Origin: an uncultured Chlorobiaceae bacterium
GTDB taxonomy: Bacteria > Bacteroidota > Chlorobiia > Chlorobiales > Chlorobiaceae
NCBI GenBank assembly: GCA_903895195.1
Contig: CAITSZ010000046.1
Location: 1-64,000 of the forward strand
DNA length: 64,000 nt
Direction of reading: 5' to 3'
Shown here piece after piece: positions 46,045-55,330 of this stretch. Both the position numbers and the translations under genes were made by a program. Numbering within the stretch: the first letter of the stretch is position 1; every line of letters begins with the position of its first letter. The notes under the pieces are model-generated. The model was given only the letters and a program-made list of their open reading frames with translations. It did not search any database and was not told the DNA's origin.

Positions 46045-47190
46045 ATGAAGAAAAACTTTCTTTCAATTGTCGCCGCAGCCATGTTGGCTTTACCCATACT
46101 TGCTCAGGCTGCTCCGGTGAAAATCGGCTTTATCAACTCCATTACCGGCAAAGAGGCTCAGATTGGAGAAAACCTCACTAATGGCGCGGCAATGGCCATT
46201 GAAGACTTGAAAGCAAAAGGCATTCAGGTCGAACTGATCAAGGAGGATGACGGCGGTGATCCGAAAAATGCCCTCGCTGCCTATGAAAAGCTTGTAACAC
46301 GTGATGCCGTTATTGGTGTTGTCGGGCCTTATACCTCCGGCGCTGCAAATGTGGTTGCTTCAAGGGCCGACCAGTATCAGGTGCCTATCCTTGTGCCTGC
46401 GGCAGCAAAAGAAGAAATTACAATGAAAGGGTACAAAAACGTTTTCAGGCTGAATGCTCCTGCCAATGTTTATTCAAGCGTACTGATGTCGGCAGTGGCA
46501 GCATATAAGCCGAAAACAATTGCATATGTCTATGCGGCTACGGATTTTGGCGTTTCGACGGTGAAAACCGCTCAGGATAACGCATTGAAAATGGGCTTAA
46601 AGGAAGTTGCCAATGAAAAGTACCAGCAGGGACAGCCTGACTACCGCCCTTCACTCGCTAAAGTAAAAGCAGCAAATCCGGATCTTATTTTTCTTGTCTC
46701 CTATGATGCTGACGCCATTCTGCTGATGCGTCAGGCCAAGGAAATCGGACTTACTCCAAAAGCCTTTCTTGGTGCAGGAGCCGGCTATACAACAGCCCAG
46801 TTTGCCCAGCAGTCTGAAATATCCAATCTGGTGGTTTCCGCTACACAGTGGACTGATGATGTCAACTGGCCGGGAGCAGCAGACTTTGCTGTGCGTTACA
46901 AGGCAAAATTTGCCAAAGAGCCATCCTATCACGCAGCCTGCGCCTATGAGGCAATGAGGATTATGGTTGAAACCGCTAACAAAAACAATACTTCAGCCAA
47001 ACTTCGTGCAGGCCTTAAAGCCGGAAGCTGGAATGGTATTTTAGGTCCTGTAAAATTTGCAGACTACAGCGGCTTTACAAACCAGAACAATCACCCAATG
47101 CTGGTTCAGCAGATTATAAACGGCAAGTATGAAACAGTTTTTCCTGCTAAATTCAGCAAGAAGAAACTGGTTTATCCTTTCACCCGGTAA
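46045..47190 (+). CDS. Branched-chain amino-acid-type ABC binding protein
   Basis: A 381-residue type I periplasmic binding protein (LivJ/LivK family) with a signal peptide ending near AQAAPV. Family segments are KIGFINSITGKEAQIGENLTNG and IGVVGPYTSGAANVVASRAD. AGGAG stands before the ATG. The matching permease and ATPase genes (livHMGF) are on the same strand but start 5.5 kb further on, beyond an island of mobile and defence genes. A terminator directly follows. The ligand could be leucine-type amino acids or another small amide. Confidence 0.9.
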   Translation: MKKNFLSIVAAAMLALPILAQAAPVKIGFINSITGKEAQIGENLTNGAAMAIEDLKAKGIQVELIKEDDGGDPKNALAAYEKLVTRDAVIGVVGPYTSGAANVVASRADQYQVPILVPAAAKEEITMKGYKNVFRLNAPANVYSSVLMSAVAAYKPKTIAYVYAATDFGVSTVKTAQDNALKMGLKEVANEKYQQGQPDYRPSLAKVKAANPDLIFLVSYDADAILLMRQAKEIGLTPKAFLGAGAGYTTAQFAQQSEISNLVVSATQWTDDVNWPGAADFAVRYKAKFAKEPSYHAACAYEAMRIMVETANKNNTSAKLRAGLKAGSWNGILGPVKFADYSGFTNQNNHPMLVQQIINGKYETVFPAKFSKKKLVYPFTR

Positions 47191-47229
47191 GTTCAAGACG
47201 AATACGTGTACCAGAAAATCCAGTACCAA

Positions 47230-47261
47230 AGCGCCTTCATCATTTATGAGGGCGCTTTTTT
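47230..47261 (+). terminator. Terminator after the binding-protein gene
   Basis: AGCGCCTTCAT (47230-47240) pairs with ATGAGGGCGCT (47246-47256; one G-U pair), followed by six T. Confidence 0.85.
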
Positions 47262-47764
47262 AATTCCAGCAATAAATAGAGAGTTGCCCCTGGCTGAATG
47301 CAGTGGAATTATAAAGGGTGGTTGGGGTGATTTTCTAACTGTCTCATTAAACGGAAATTTATTGTGACGCTGCTTCTGTCACGCATCCACTGCCCCGTAC
47401 ATCTCCGTCAACCAACCTCTTTTGCCCATAAATGTTGCTGGTTTTGTAGGTGATCATAGTCTGATTTGTTCAAATGTTGACGCAGACCAGTGGAAGCAGC
47501 TGGGAGAAAGCCTGATTATTTGCCGTTATAATGGTTCGAGACGCTCCGATCAAGCCTCGAAAACCTCTGGGGAAAATATCATCAGCCATTGCACAGCATT
47601 CTGAAAGAACGGGATGCGGCGAGTGTTGAGCTGGCAGGGTATTTGAAGGAGTTGTGGGGTATGAGTGAACAATTCGAAGTGACCGAATTTCCGGAAATGA
47701 AGGAGCCTTCCTTAAGCCATATAAATATATTGCTGAATAAGCCATATAGTGGTAAATTAATCTT
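47262..47764. other. Gene remnants at the left end of the island
   Basis: About 500 bp without an intact gene. Frames near 47422-47604 and 47582-47764 read as protein-like pieces (for instance RDAASVELAGYLKELWG) ending just before brnT, but none has a recognisable domain. I regard them as debris of one or two accessory genes. Confidence 0.4.
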
Positions 47765-48043
47765 ATGAAAAGTGCGCGTTTTGAGTGGGATGCAGAAAAG
47801 GACAGGGAAAATCAAGAGAAACACAATGTCCCTTTTTCATTAGCACAATACGCCTTTCTCGATCCAAAGCGTATAATTGTCGAAGATATTAATCACAGCA
47901 CTGAAGAAAGTCGATTTTTTTGTATCGGGCGCGTTGATGAAGGAATAATGACGGTAAGGTTCACCTATAGATATGATATTATCAGAATATTCGGAGCCGG
48001 ATACTGGAGAAAAGGGAGAAAAATATATGAAGACCAAAATTAA
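47765..48043 (+). CDS. brnT: BrnT-family toxin
   Basis: A 92-residue BrnT ribonuclease toxin. It has the start FEWDAEKDRENQEKHNVPF, then IGRVDEGIMTVRFTYR and a RIFGAGYWRKGRKIYE end, the family hallmark. The stop lies 17 bp inside the next gene, the antitoxin, which is the standard BrnT-BrnA order. The toxin inhibits translation when free. Confidence 0.88.
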   Translation: MKSARFEWDAEKDRENQEKHNVPFSLAQYAFLDPKRIIVEDINHSTEESRFFCIGRVDEGIMTVRFTYRYDIIRIFGAGYWRKGRKIYEDQN

Positions 48044-48266
48044 ATATACTGATGAACCACTTGGTGAATTAAAAGTAATTAAAGACTTTCTGCCTTCACC
48101 TGCTCAATTAATCCTGAAGGAAGAAAACGTCAAGATTACGATAGCTTTAAAAAAATCAAGTGTCGAATTTTTCAAGAATGAGGCAAAGAAAAATCATACC
48201 TCTTATCAAAAGATGATAAGACACCTCATAGACTGGTACGCATTACATAACGAAAAAAGCGCTTAA
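48027..48266 (+). CDS. brnA: BrnA-family antitoxin
   Basis: A 79-residue antitoxin starting at the ATG at 48027 and overlapping brnT by 17 bp. The C-terminal ribbon-helix-helix part KITIALKKSSVEFFKNEAKK followed by YQKMIRHLIDWYA is typical. It should neutralise BrnT and repress the pair. It marks the left part of the accessory island between the liv genes. Confidence 0.82.
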   Translation: MKTKIKYTDEPLGELKVIKDFLPSPAQLILKEENVKITIALKKSSVEFFKNEAKKNHTSYQKMIRHLIDWYALHNEKSA

Positions 48267-48278
48267 CACCGATGCAGA

Positions 48279-48527
48279 TTGCTGCAACACGGGCAGCCCG
48301 AACGGATTGTAACACGAATACCAACGGATGAAAAAAAAGCGCATGCGGCGAGATATGGCAACGATCTTGATAGTATTTTTGCGGCCATCAAAGAGTCTGA
48401 AAAGAAGTCTACCGCCAAGTTGGTTATTCGCGAGCCAATACTTCAACCATTATCTGTCCCAACCATTAAAGCTCAAATTTCGACAAATGAGATCGTAGAT
48501 TGTGTCCGTGAAGGGAGGGATAGGTAG
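48279..48527 (+). CDS. Unrecognised short protein or remnant
   Basis: An 82-residue frame from a TTG, without Shine-Dalgarno. The central ARYGNDLDSIFAAIKESEK and the end EIVDCVREGRDR are protein-like, resembling small accessory proteins encoded next to toxin or nuclease genes. The first dozen residues look like read-in noise, so the true N-terminus may be lost. Its stop is in frame with the DUF1016 remnant that follows. Confidence 0.4.
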   Translation: MLQHGQPERIVTRIPTDEKKAHAARYGNDLDSIFAAIKESEKKSTAKLVIREPILQPLSVPTIKAQISTNEIVDCVREGRDR

Positions 48528-48730
48528 AGCCCTCAAAAAGATATAATAAGCCAACAGCTTGTTGGACAATTACCCTGGGGTCATAACATTGCAATTATTG
48601 CCAAATGCAAGGATTGCAATGAAGCGCTTGTAGGCGGAAATTTGATTTCCGCATATTTCGGCAATTAACGACCAGCAGTTTGACGTAGTTTAATCTACAA
48701 GCTTTCGTTCATAAATTGAAGCCATTTACT

Positions 48731-49543
48731 TCATAAAACGACCTCTTTTTTTAGGACGGTTTCTCCTTTAACCAGATTTTGTTGTTTAAAGATAGTTTTT
48801 CGGTGCTCAAGCCGGTAGCTGTTATCAGCATTGAGTTTGATAACCTCGCATCGGTATAGCAGCCGATCAAGCAAAGCACTTGCCAACACCTCATCACCGA
48901 GCATCTCAGCCCACTCCTTTGGATTTTTATTGGTAGTAATAATAAAGGACGTTTGTTCATGTATCTGGTTGATAAGCTGGAACAGACCGACAGCAACCTC
49001 CTTTTCGAGCGGGAACATCATGATATCGTCGATAACCAGCAAGTGAGCCGTTTGCAATCGCTTATACTCCTGAGCAGCAGCACTGGTGATCTCCTTGAGT
49101 TTAATAGTCTGGATAATCTGATCCATAGTTCTGAACAGTGCCCGGTAGCCAAGCTGGAGCGCGTCATAACAAAGCCCGCCAGCAAGAAAGGACTTGCTTG
49201 TACCACTGGGGCCTATGAGCATCATGTTGAAGTGCTGGTCAAGCCAGAGCAGTTGACGCAGTTGCTTGAGCTGAGCCGGGATGATACCATTGACAAATGA
49301 ATGGTCGTATTTGTCCAGGTCATGGAGTAGAGGAAGTCTGGCAGTTTTCGTGCTCCGTTCAAGCTTGGCCTTGCGCCGGCACAGGATTTCCGTATGCAGG
49401 AGACTGTGTGCAAAATCGCTGTAAGCCGGCAACTGTCTGCGAGCATCTTCGAGTAATGGTTCCAACTCTAGAGCCAGCGCACTCAATCGAAGTTCCCGAG
49501 CGTAATCCTTTATGTTTTTGATCGTAGTATCCATGGGGTTCAA
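48731..49543 (-). CDS. istB: IS21-family helper ATPase
   Basis: A 270-residue IstB AAA+ ATPase. Walker A is [15 protein letters not shown], with Ser where many relatives have Gly before the Lys, and Walker B is [13 protein letters not shown]. It assists transposase in target choice and strand transfer. The start overlaps the istA stop by 4 bp, as usual in IS21. Confidence 0.95.
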   Translation of the reverse strand: MNPMDTTIKNIKDYARELRLSALALELEPLLEDARRQLPAYSDFAHSLLHTEILCRRKAKLERSTKTARLPLLHDLDKYDHSFVNGIIPAQLKQLRQLLWLDQHFNMMLIGPSGTSKSFLAGGLCYDALQLGYRALFRTMDQIIQTIKLKEITSAAAQEYKRLQTAHLLVIDDIMMFPLEKEVAVGLFQLINQIHEQTSFIITTNKNPKEWAEMLGDEVLASALLDRLLYRCEVIKLNADNSYRLEHRKTIFKQQNLVKGETVLKKEVVL

Positions 49544-51102
49544 TTCATAAGTTTTTCATAGGCCGTTATTTTGCTGCTTGCAGGTGTCAGTGCAAAGATG
49601 AGGTCCAGATCTCCCAGCGGGGTTATAGGCCGGAACTCTTTGAGGACAACATCCCTCTTTTTCTCTTGAGTCTTACCAAACCGCTGCAGGACATCATGGT
49701 ATTCACCTGAGGAAAACAGATGGTGTTCCATACAATATTCCAGCACGTTGTCGATGAGTTCTATTGGTCTACCACTGATCGATTTATGGATATGCTGAAA
49801 CTGATCGCGTGGATACCGGGGGAATCGATGATGAATCATTTCAAGAAACAGCCCTGCCTTTTGCTGATCGCTGAATTGCCGGCAGAGTTCTTCTTGAAGT
49901 GCTTTGATTTTGCTGGAGGTATCTCGGCGATGATGGTTATTCATGACAATCTTGCCTTTCGAATGCTCCATCATATGCTGTGCTAACAGCCTCGTATCTT
50001 CGTGAGTAAGAAGAAGTTGGTCGTCTTTAATACTGAGCAGTACCTTTGTACCAGGACCTTCGTATGAGCCCAGTGGTAGAGAATAAAAATTGCCTCGATA
50101 GGAGACCGTATTGTCTTTTCGGACGTTATAAAATTTACCGGCAACTCCCCCGAGGGGGATCGGGGTATACTGGCGCAAATAGCCGACTTCAGTCTTCCAT
50201 TCATCGTCAGGAATCAGACGGGTTGAGGCATGAACCTTGGTGTTGGCGGTACGATGAAGCCAGTCAACGGCTTGCTGGTTTAAGAGTTCCAGATTTACAA
50301 ATGTCCGTCCTTCCAGAAAGTTTCTTTTGACATATTTGACGCCGGCCTCAATTTTTCCCTTGCTTTGCGGGTCTGATTTTCGGCATAAATGAACCGTAAA
50401 TTTCCGTAACAGCACATATCGTTCGAACTCTGCCGTATGGATAACCGCACCTCTGTTTTCATCAACAACAAGGGTACAGTCCTGATCATAAACAAGAGTT
50501 TTTGGCATCCCTTCAAAGAAGGCAAATGCCAGTTCGTGAGCCTCGAGCACAAACCGAGTTGTTACCGGCTGATTGGTAAAACGGACATATTTTCTTCGAC
50601 TGCGTGAGAGCACCATGATCATGAAGTGCACTTTGATCCGATGTTTGTCTTGATCAATGAGCCATAACTCTCCAAAATCAACTTGACCCTGCTGACCATA
50701 GGGCAACTCCTCAACAGGATGACATTGCCGATTCCGCCCTTTGGGTTTCGGGTGATTATGGGTTTGGCGAACCCACTGCACAAAAGCATAAATGGTACGG
50801 GTGGTAACTTTCGGAAAGTCCAGGTAATGCTCTTTCAGCCAGTCTTCAATCTGCGCAGAACTACAGGCGGGATAATTCTTGATCCGATCTGCTACAAACG
50901 ACTCATAGGGCATCAGCTTGCGGTTACGCAGCTTCTGTTGCTGAAGAAATATCAAAAAATCATCATCGCTCATCAGCCGATATTTGCAGACTGTCTCCCG
51001 GTGAATGCCGGCTATACATGCGATCTGACTGTCGTTGAATCCTTTTCGGAAAAGTTCCTTAACTTGATTGTGCATTGTTAAGCGTTTTAACGGTGTCCTC
51101 AT
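49540..51102 (-). CDS. istA: IS21-family transposase
   Basis: A 520-residue IstA with an N-terminal helix-turn-helix ([20 protein letters not shown]), an integrase-core DDE domain ([12 protein letters not shown], then [10 protein letters not shown] and [20 protein letters not shown]) and a C-terminal beta domain. All catalytic acidic residues appear present, so the element may still move. Confidence 0.95.
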   Translation of the reverse strand: MRTPLKRLTMHNQVKELFRKGFNDSQIACIAGIHRETVCKYRLMSDDDFLIFLQQQKLRNRKLMPYESFVADRIKNYPACSSAQIEDWLKEHYLDFPKVTTRTIYAFVQWVRQTHNHPKPKGRNRQCHPVEELPYGQQGQVDFGELWLIDQDKHRIKVHFMIMVLSRSRRKYVRFTNQPVTTRFVLEAHELAFAFFEGMPKTLVYDQDCTLVVDENRGAVIHTAEFERYVLLRKFTVHLCRKSDPQSKGKIEAGVKYVKRNFLEGRTFVNLELLNQQAVDWLHRTANTKVHASTRLIPDDEWKTEVGYLRQYTPIPLGGVAGKFYNVRKDNTVSYRGNFYSLPLGSYEGPGTKVLLSIKDDQLLLTHEDTRLLAQHMMEHSKGKIVMNNHHRRDTSSKIKALQEELCRQFSDQQKAGLFLEMIHHRFPRYPRDQFQHIHKSISGRPIELIDNVLEYCMEHHLFSSGEYHDVLQRFGKTQEKKRDVVLKEFRPITPLGDLDLIFALTPASSKITAYEKLMN

Positions 51103-51300
51103 AGTCCCTTCGTTTAGTTTTGGTTCGCACCGTTAAACTACGAAGGACTATGGGTGTTATTTTACGCCAAACTGCCGGTTCTTATTTTCCGAAATGTGCT
51201 GGTTCTTAATTTCCGTTTACAGCGCTCTATTATGCACAGCAAACCGTGCTAAAAAACTGGATCAGGGCGGTTATGGCGTATCAAATCAGTAAATTGACTA

Positions 51301-52353
51301 ATGAGTGAACTGACATTTTACAAGACGCTGCTGATCGACATCAAGCAGCGAATACGGCAAGCGCAAACAAAAGCGATCCTCTCCGCCAATTCGGAACTGA
51401 TTTCCATGTATTGGGATATCGGAAAGATGCTTGCGGAAAAACAAAAGGTGGCCGGTTGGGGCGCTGCGGTTATTCCCAGGCTTTCAAAGGATATCCGAAA
51501 CGAACTGCCTGAGATCAAGGGCTTTTCGCAACGGAACATCGGGTATATGATCCGTTTTGCCAGAGAATACGGGACCTCAATTTTGCAACAGGCTGTTGCA
51601 AAATTACCGGAGCAGGCCTTGCTTGCAGGTATTCCCTGGGGTCATCACTGCTTGTTGATTGAAAAAATCAAGGATGTGCCGGTTCGATTCTGGTACATGG
51701 AGCAGACTGCAGCAAACGGCTGGAACCGCGATACCCTTGCCGCAATGATTAAAAGCGACCAGTATAGCCGTCAGGGTTCACTGGCCAACAACTTCAAACA
51801 AACGCTGGCCATGCCACAATCCGACATGGTACGGCAGGCTTTAAAAGATCCCTATATTTTTGATTTTCTTACACTGACAGAACCTTATGCCGAGCGTGAA
51901 CTCGAAACGGAACTGATCAAACACCTCGAAAAATTTCTGGTTGAACTGGGTGCCGGTTTTGCCTTTGTCGGCAGGCAGTACCATCTTGAAATCAGCGATA
52001 AAGACTTTTACATCGATCTCCTTTTTTATCATTTGCGGTTACGCTGTTTCATTGTCATCGAGCTCAAAAAAGGTGAGTTCAAACCGGAATATGCCGGAAA
52101 GATGAACTTTTACTGCTCCGCTGTGGATGATCTGCTGAAACATACAACCGATGAAAAAACCATTGGCTTGATACTTTGCGAAAGTAAAGACAAGGTATTT
52201 GCCGAATACGCTCTCAGGGATATCCATAAACCCATTGGCGTTTCAGAATACGAACTGACACGCTCACTGCCGGAAAACTTGAAAGGCAGCCTGCCGAGTA
52301 TTGAAGAAATAGAAAAGGAGTTGAGTCGGAATCAGGGGGCGGGAAATGAGTGA
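51301..52353 (+). CDS. DUF1016 (YhcG-type) PD-(D/E)XK nuclease
   Basis: A 350-residue protein with the DUF1016 N-terminal helical domain (MYWDIGKMLAEKQKVAGWG, FSQRNIGYMIRFAREYG) and a C-terminal PD-(D/E)XK-type nuclease core (DFYIDLLFYHLRLRCFIVIE). Such genes occur with type I restriction systems and in defence islands. It overlaps the following truncated hsdS-like gene by 8 bp, so it was likely part of a restriction cluster. It follows a second, broken DUF1016 fragment. Confidence 0.85.
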   Translation: MSELTFYKTLLIDIKQRIRQAQTKAILSANSELISMYWDIGKMLAEKQKVAGWGAAVIPRLSKDIRNELPEIKGFSQRNIGYMIRFAREYGTSILQQAVAKLPEQALLAGIPWGHHCLLIEKIKDVPVRFWYMEQTAANGWNRDTLAAMIKSDQYSRQGSLANNFKQTLAMPQSDMVRQALKDPYIFDFLTLTEPYAERELETELIKHLEKFLVELGAGFAFVGRQYHLEISDKDFYIDLLFYHLRLRCFIVIELKKGEFKPEYAGKMNFYCSAVDDLLKHTTDEKTIGLILCESKDKVFAEYALRDIHKPIGVSEYELTRSLPENLKGSLPSIEEIEKELSRNQGAGNE

Positions 52354-52498
52354 GTGGAAAGAATATGAATTTAGCGAACTAATTGAATCGATGCAATTAG
52401 GTACGAGTGCTATCGGTAATGAAGAAAATAGTGGCGTTCCTTTACTAAAAATGGGCAATCTACGAATTGGAGCGTTTAATTTTTGGCAAATGATTTAA
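52346..52498 (+). pseudogene. N-terminal fragment of a type I restriction specificity subunit
   Basis: 50 residues, MSEWKEYEFSELIESMQLG followed by NSGVPLLKMGNLRIG, match the start of HsdS target-recognition domains (a normal HsdS has about 400 residues). The reading frame ends at a TAA and the rest is missing. The start overlaps the DUF1016 stop as ATGAGTGA. Only a vestige of the restriction system remains. Confidence 0.65.
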
Positions 52499-52742
52499 CA
52501 GTTTCCAATATAGACCACCGGCAGAACATCCTCAACAACCCCTATGCTGTTGCTGAAATACAGAGAAAAGGAAGAGCTGAAGCTAAAACTGTTGAATGCG
52601 ATTCAGCGAGGCACTGACGATGGACGATAAATTGTAACTTGTTGTGTTGTTCATTTTTTCTGATTCTGAAACGTAAAATGTATTATTATAGGTAATCAGC
52701 TGCCCCCATCACTTTAGCAGTTCATTTCACAGGGAGATTATC
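52499..52742. other. Right boundary of the island and livH upstream region
   Basis: The first 120 bp hold a protein-like scrap (DHRQNILNNPYAVAEIQ) of an unidentified gene. The remainder is AT-rich and leads to AGGGAG before livH, so it probably now contains the livHMGF promoter. Confidence 0.4.
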
Positions 52743-53609
52743 ATGTTTTTTATTCAATCCTTGCTTTCCGGAATTTTGACCGGTGGAGTCTATGCCTTAG
52801 CCGGTATAGGTATGTCGCTTGTTTTTGGTGTCATGAATATCAGCAACTTTGCTCATGGCGATTTAATGATGCTGGGGATGTATTTGGCCTATTTTGCCTT
52901 TACCCTCCTTCATATTGACCCTTATCTGTCGCTTCTGCTGATTATTCCAACAGCTTTTCTGTTCGGCTTTATTATTGAAAAAGTATTTATCCACAGGATT
53001 ATTCATCATCCTCATCAGAATCAGATTCTCCTGACCATTGGTCTTGGTCTTATTATGAGTAATACCGCACTTCTGGCTTTTACCAGTGACCCGAAAATTC
53101 TGACAACATCGTATTCAAGCAGTGCAGTCAATATTGGCGGTATATCTTTATCAGTACCTTTGTTATTATCCTTTGCCATTACCGCCGGTATCACCGGAAT
53201 CCTTTTCCTCTTTCTTTCGAAAACCACTACCGGTCTTGCATTGTGGGCAACAAGCCAAAACAGGGAGGCTGCTCAATTGATGGGCATTAACGTCGCAAAG
53301 ATGAGTGCAATAGCATTCGGTCTTGGGACTGCTCTGGCCGCAACCGCAGGAGCCCTGATAGCTCCAGTCTATTACATTCATCCACTGGCAGGTCATACCT
53401 TTCTTCTGAAAGCCTTTACAATCTGTGTTCTTGGCGGTCTCGGTTCGGTTGTTGGAGCTGGAGTCGGAGGTATTATTATCGGGATTGTTGAATCAATGTC
53501 ATCAACCTACCTCTCAAGCGACTGGAAAGATGTTGTGGTTTTCATCATTTTTCTGATGGTTCTGCTGCTTCGTCCTCAAGGACTGTTAGGTAAAAAAGGG
53601 GAGCAGTAA
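52743..53609 (+). CDS. livH: Branched-chain amino-acid ABC permease LivH
   Basis: A 288-residue LivH-type permease with about eight membrane helices. The start MFFIQSLLSGILTGGVYALAG and the NREAAQLMGINVAKM coupling loop are diagnostic. Together with LivM it forms the channel fed by the binding protein encoded at 46045. The stop abuts the livM start. Confidence 0.93.
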   Translation: MFFIQSLLSGILTGGVYALAGIGMSLVFGVMNISNFAHGDLMMLGMYLAYFAFTLLHIDPYLSLLLIIPTAFLFGFIIEKVFIHRIIHHPHQNQILLTIGLGLIMSNTALLAFTSDPKILTTSYSSSAVNIGGISLSVPLLLSFAITAGITGILFLFLSKTTTGLALWATSQNREAAQLMGINVAKMSAIAFGLGTALAATAGALIAPVYYIHPLAGHTFLLKAFTICVLGGLGSVVGAGVGGIIIGIVESMSSTYLSSDWKDVVVFIIFLMVLLLRPQGLLGKKGEQ

Positions 53610-54605
53610 ATGAAACAGATCATAATTATTGCTGTTATCGCAGGGTTTGCTGCACTGTTGCCACTTGCGATAGGGGATAGTCCATATTTTATTGGCGTAT
53701 TGATTTCGGTGCTTATGATGGCTGCGCTCTCTTCTGCCTGGAATATTCTGGGTGGATATGCCGGCCAGTACAGCTTTGGTCACGCAGCCTACTTTGGTGC
53801 CGGGGCATATACCACCATGATCCTTATTTCAAAATTCAATTTCAATCCGCTAGTCGGCATGGTAGCCGGCATCATTGTGGCCTGCATTATTGCCCTGATT
53901 ACCGGAAGCATTGTGTTCAGGCTTCGTGGTCATTACTTTGGTCTCGCATCAATTGCTGTTGCCGAAATTGTCCGTCTTTCAGCGTTAAATTTTGATTTTA
54001 CCGGGGGAGCACAGGGAATTCTGCTTTCTGACGTATCTCTGTGGGGCATGGATCTGAACAGTAAAATTCCGTTTTACTATGGAATGCTGCTGGTGCTTGT
54101 TTTTACCTTGGGCATAGCTCTTAATCTCCGAAAATCGAAAACCGGTTATTATCTGCAGGCTATCCGTGAGGATCAGGATGCAGCTGCCTCTTTGGGAATT
54201 AATCTTTCATTCTATAAAAACAAGGCCCTACTGATCTCTGCCGGGTTGACCTCCGTTCTTGGAAGCCTTTATGCGGTCTATATCCGTTTTATCGATACGT
54301 CTGCTGTCCTTGATCTTCGGCTCTCAATTGAAATTATTCTAACGGCAATTATTGGCGGGGTTGGTACGGTATGGGGACCGGTTCTTGGAGCTGTACTGCT
54401 GGTGCCGCTTGCCGAAATGCTTCGTTCAAACGTCATTGGTGATGTGCTGGTAACACAAGGTATTGTTTCCGAAAACTCCGGTCTCGGAGTTTTTCTCAAA
54501 GGAAACCTGGCTCATGCCCACGTCCTTGTATACGGAATTATAACAGTACTTTGCATTCTTTATATGCCTAAAGGGATTCTTGGGCTTTTCCGGAGGAAAA
54601 AATGA
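53610..54605 (+). CDS. livM: Branched-chain amino-acid ABC permease LivM
   Basis: A 331-residue LivM-type permease. GYAGQYSFGHAAYFGAGAYT and the coupling loop AIREDQDAAASLGINL are typical. It overlaps livG by 4 bp (ATGA), so the two are translationally coupled. Confidence 0.93.
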   Translation: MKQIIIIAVIAGFAALLPLAIGDSPYFIGVLISVLMMAALSSAWNILGGYAGQYSFGHAAYFGAGAYTTMILISKFNFNPLVGMVAGIIVACIIALITGSIVFRLRGHYFGLASIAVAEIVRLSALNFDFTGGAQGILLSDVSLWGMDLNSKIPFYYGMLLVLVFTLGIALNLRKSKTGYYLQAIREDQDAAASLGINLSFYKNKALLISAGLTSVLGSLYAVYIRFIDTSAVLDLRLSIEIILTAIIGGVGTVWGPVLGAVLLVPLAEMLRSNVIGDVLVTQGIVSENSGLGVFLKGNLAHAHVLVYGIITVLCILYMPKGILGLFRRKK

Positions 54606-55330
54606 TTCAGCACCTTCTTCACATCAATCATGTTTCCAAGCACTTTGGCGGCAACGTTGCTGTTTCAGACATCAGTTTTTCGGTAGATGAAAAGCAGATA
54701 TTCGGGCTTATCGGTCCTAACGGTGCAGGTAAAACAACCCTCTTTAACTGCATTTCCGGTTTTTATCCTGTAACCTCCGGAGATATCATTTTCGATAACA
54801 GGGCAATCAACAACCTGCGGCCTGATGAGATTTGCCATATGGGAATGGCTCGCACCTGGCAGAGGGTAAAGCCTCTGGGCAGCCTTACGGTTCTTGAAAA
54901 TGTGATTATCGGAGCCTTTTCTATTACGAATTCGACCAAAGAGGCTGAAGAGATAGCAATTGAGCAGTTACTGGCAGTAGGGTTGAGTGATTATGCTCAA
55001 AAAACCGCGGGTTCACTCCCTATCGGACTCAAAAAGAAGCTTGAACTCGCAAGGGTGCTGGCAACTCACCCTAAAATGCTGCTGCTTGATGAAATATGCG
55101 GAGGCTTGAACCATACGGAAACGGAAACCATTCTCGGCATTATCCGCGAGGTTCGAAATAAAGGCGCAACCATTGTTTTTATCGAACATGACATGAAAGC
55201 GGTGACAGCTGTCTGTGACTGGATTGTTGTTCTGAATTCCGGCGAAAAGCTTGCGGAAGGAACCCCGCAAGAGATTACAGGAAATCCTGAAGTCATAGCA
55301 GCATACCTTGGAGGTGGACATAATGCTTAA
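54602..55330 (+). CDS. livG: Branched-chain amino-acid ABC ATPase LivG
   Basis: A 242-residue ATPase with Walker A GPNGAGKTTLFN, the LivG-specific ARTWQRVKPLGSLTVLENV segment and Walker B MLLLDEICGGL. The signature is LPIGLKKKLELARVLA, a variant of the usual LSGGQQ form. Its last codons contain the livF Shine-Dalgarno GGAGGTGG. Confidence 0.93.
   Translation: MIQHLLHINHVSKHFGGNVAVSDISFSVDEKQIFGLIGPNGAGKTTLFNCISGFYPVTSGDIIFDNRAINNLRPDEICHMGMARTWQRVKPLGSLTVLENVIIGAFSITNSTKEAEEIAIEQLLAVGLSDYAQKTAGSLPIGLKKKLELARVLATHPKMLLLDEICGGLNHTETETILGIIREVRNKGATIVFIEHDMKAVTAVCDWIVVLNSGEKLAEGTPQEITGNPEVIAAYLGGGHNA

Larger units (their letters stand above)
48629..51221 (-). mobile_element. IS21-family insertion sequence, apparently complete
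   Basis: Left end TGTAGGCGGAAAT (48629) and right end ATTTCCGTTTACA (ending 51221) are imperfect terminal inverted repeats. Matching internal repeats extend inward: CATATTTCGG and CAGCAGTTTGACGTA on the left correspond to the inverses of CCGAAATGTG and TACGCCAAACTGCCG on the right. GCGCT flanks both sides (48624-48628 and 51222-51226), a 5 bp target duplication. The element carries istA and istB in the usual overlapping order on the minus strand. Confidence 0.88.
48528..51308 (+). pseudogene. DUF1016 (YhcG-type) nuclease remnant split by the IS element
   Basis: Removing the IS and one copy of the 5 bp target duplication joins 48528-48628 to 51227-51308 in one frame. It then reads VGQLPWGHNIAIIAKCKD, NEALYYAQQTVLKN and WIRAVMAYQIS before a stop. 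This aligns with LPWGHHCLLIEKIKD and FWYMEQTAANGWNRD of the intact DUF1016 gene at 51301. It was already only a central fragment of a DUF1016 gene when the IS landed. Confidence 0.75.

Noticed and set aside
51660-51690. tRNA T-loop-like GGTTCGATTC
   Set aside because: Lies inside the DUF1016 coding region and has no surrounding cloverleaf.
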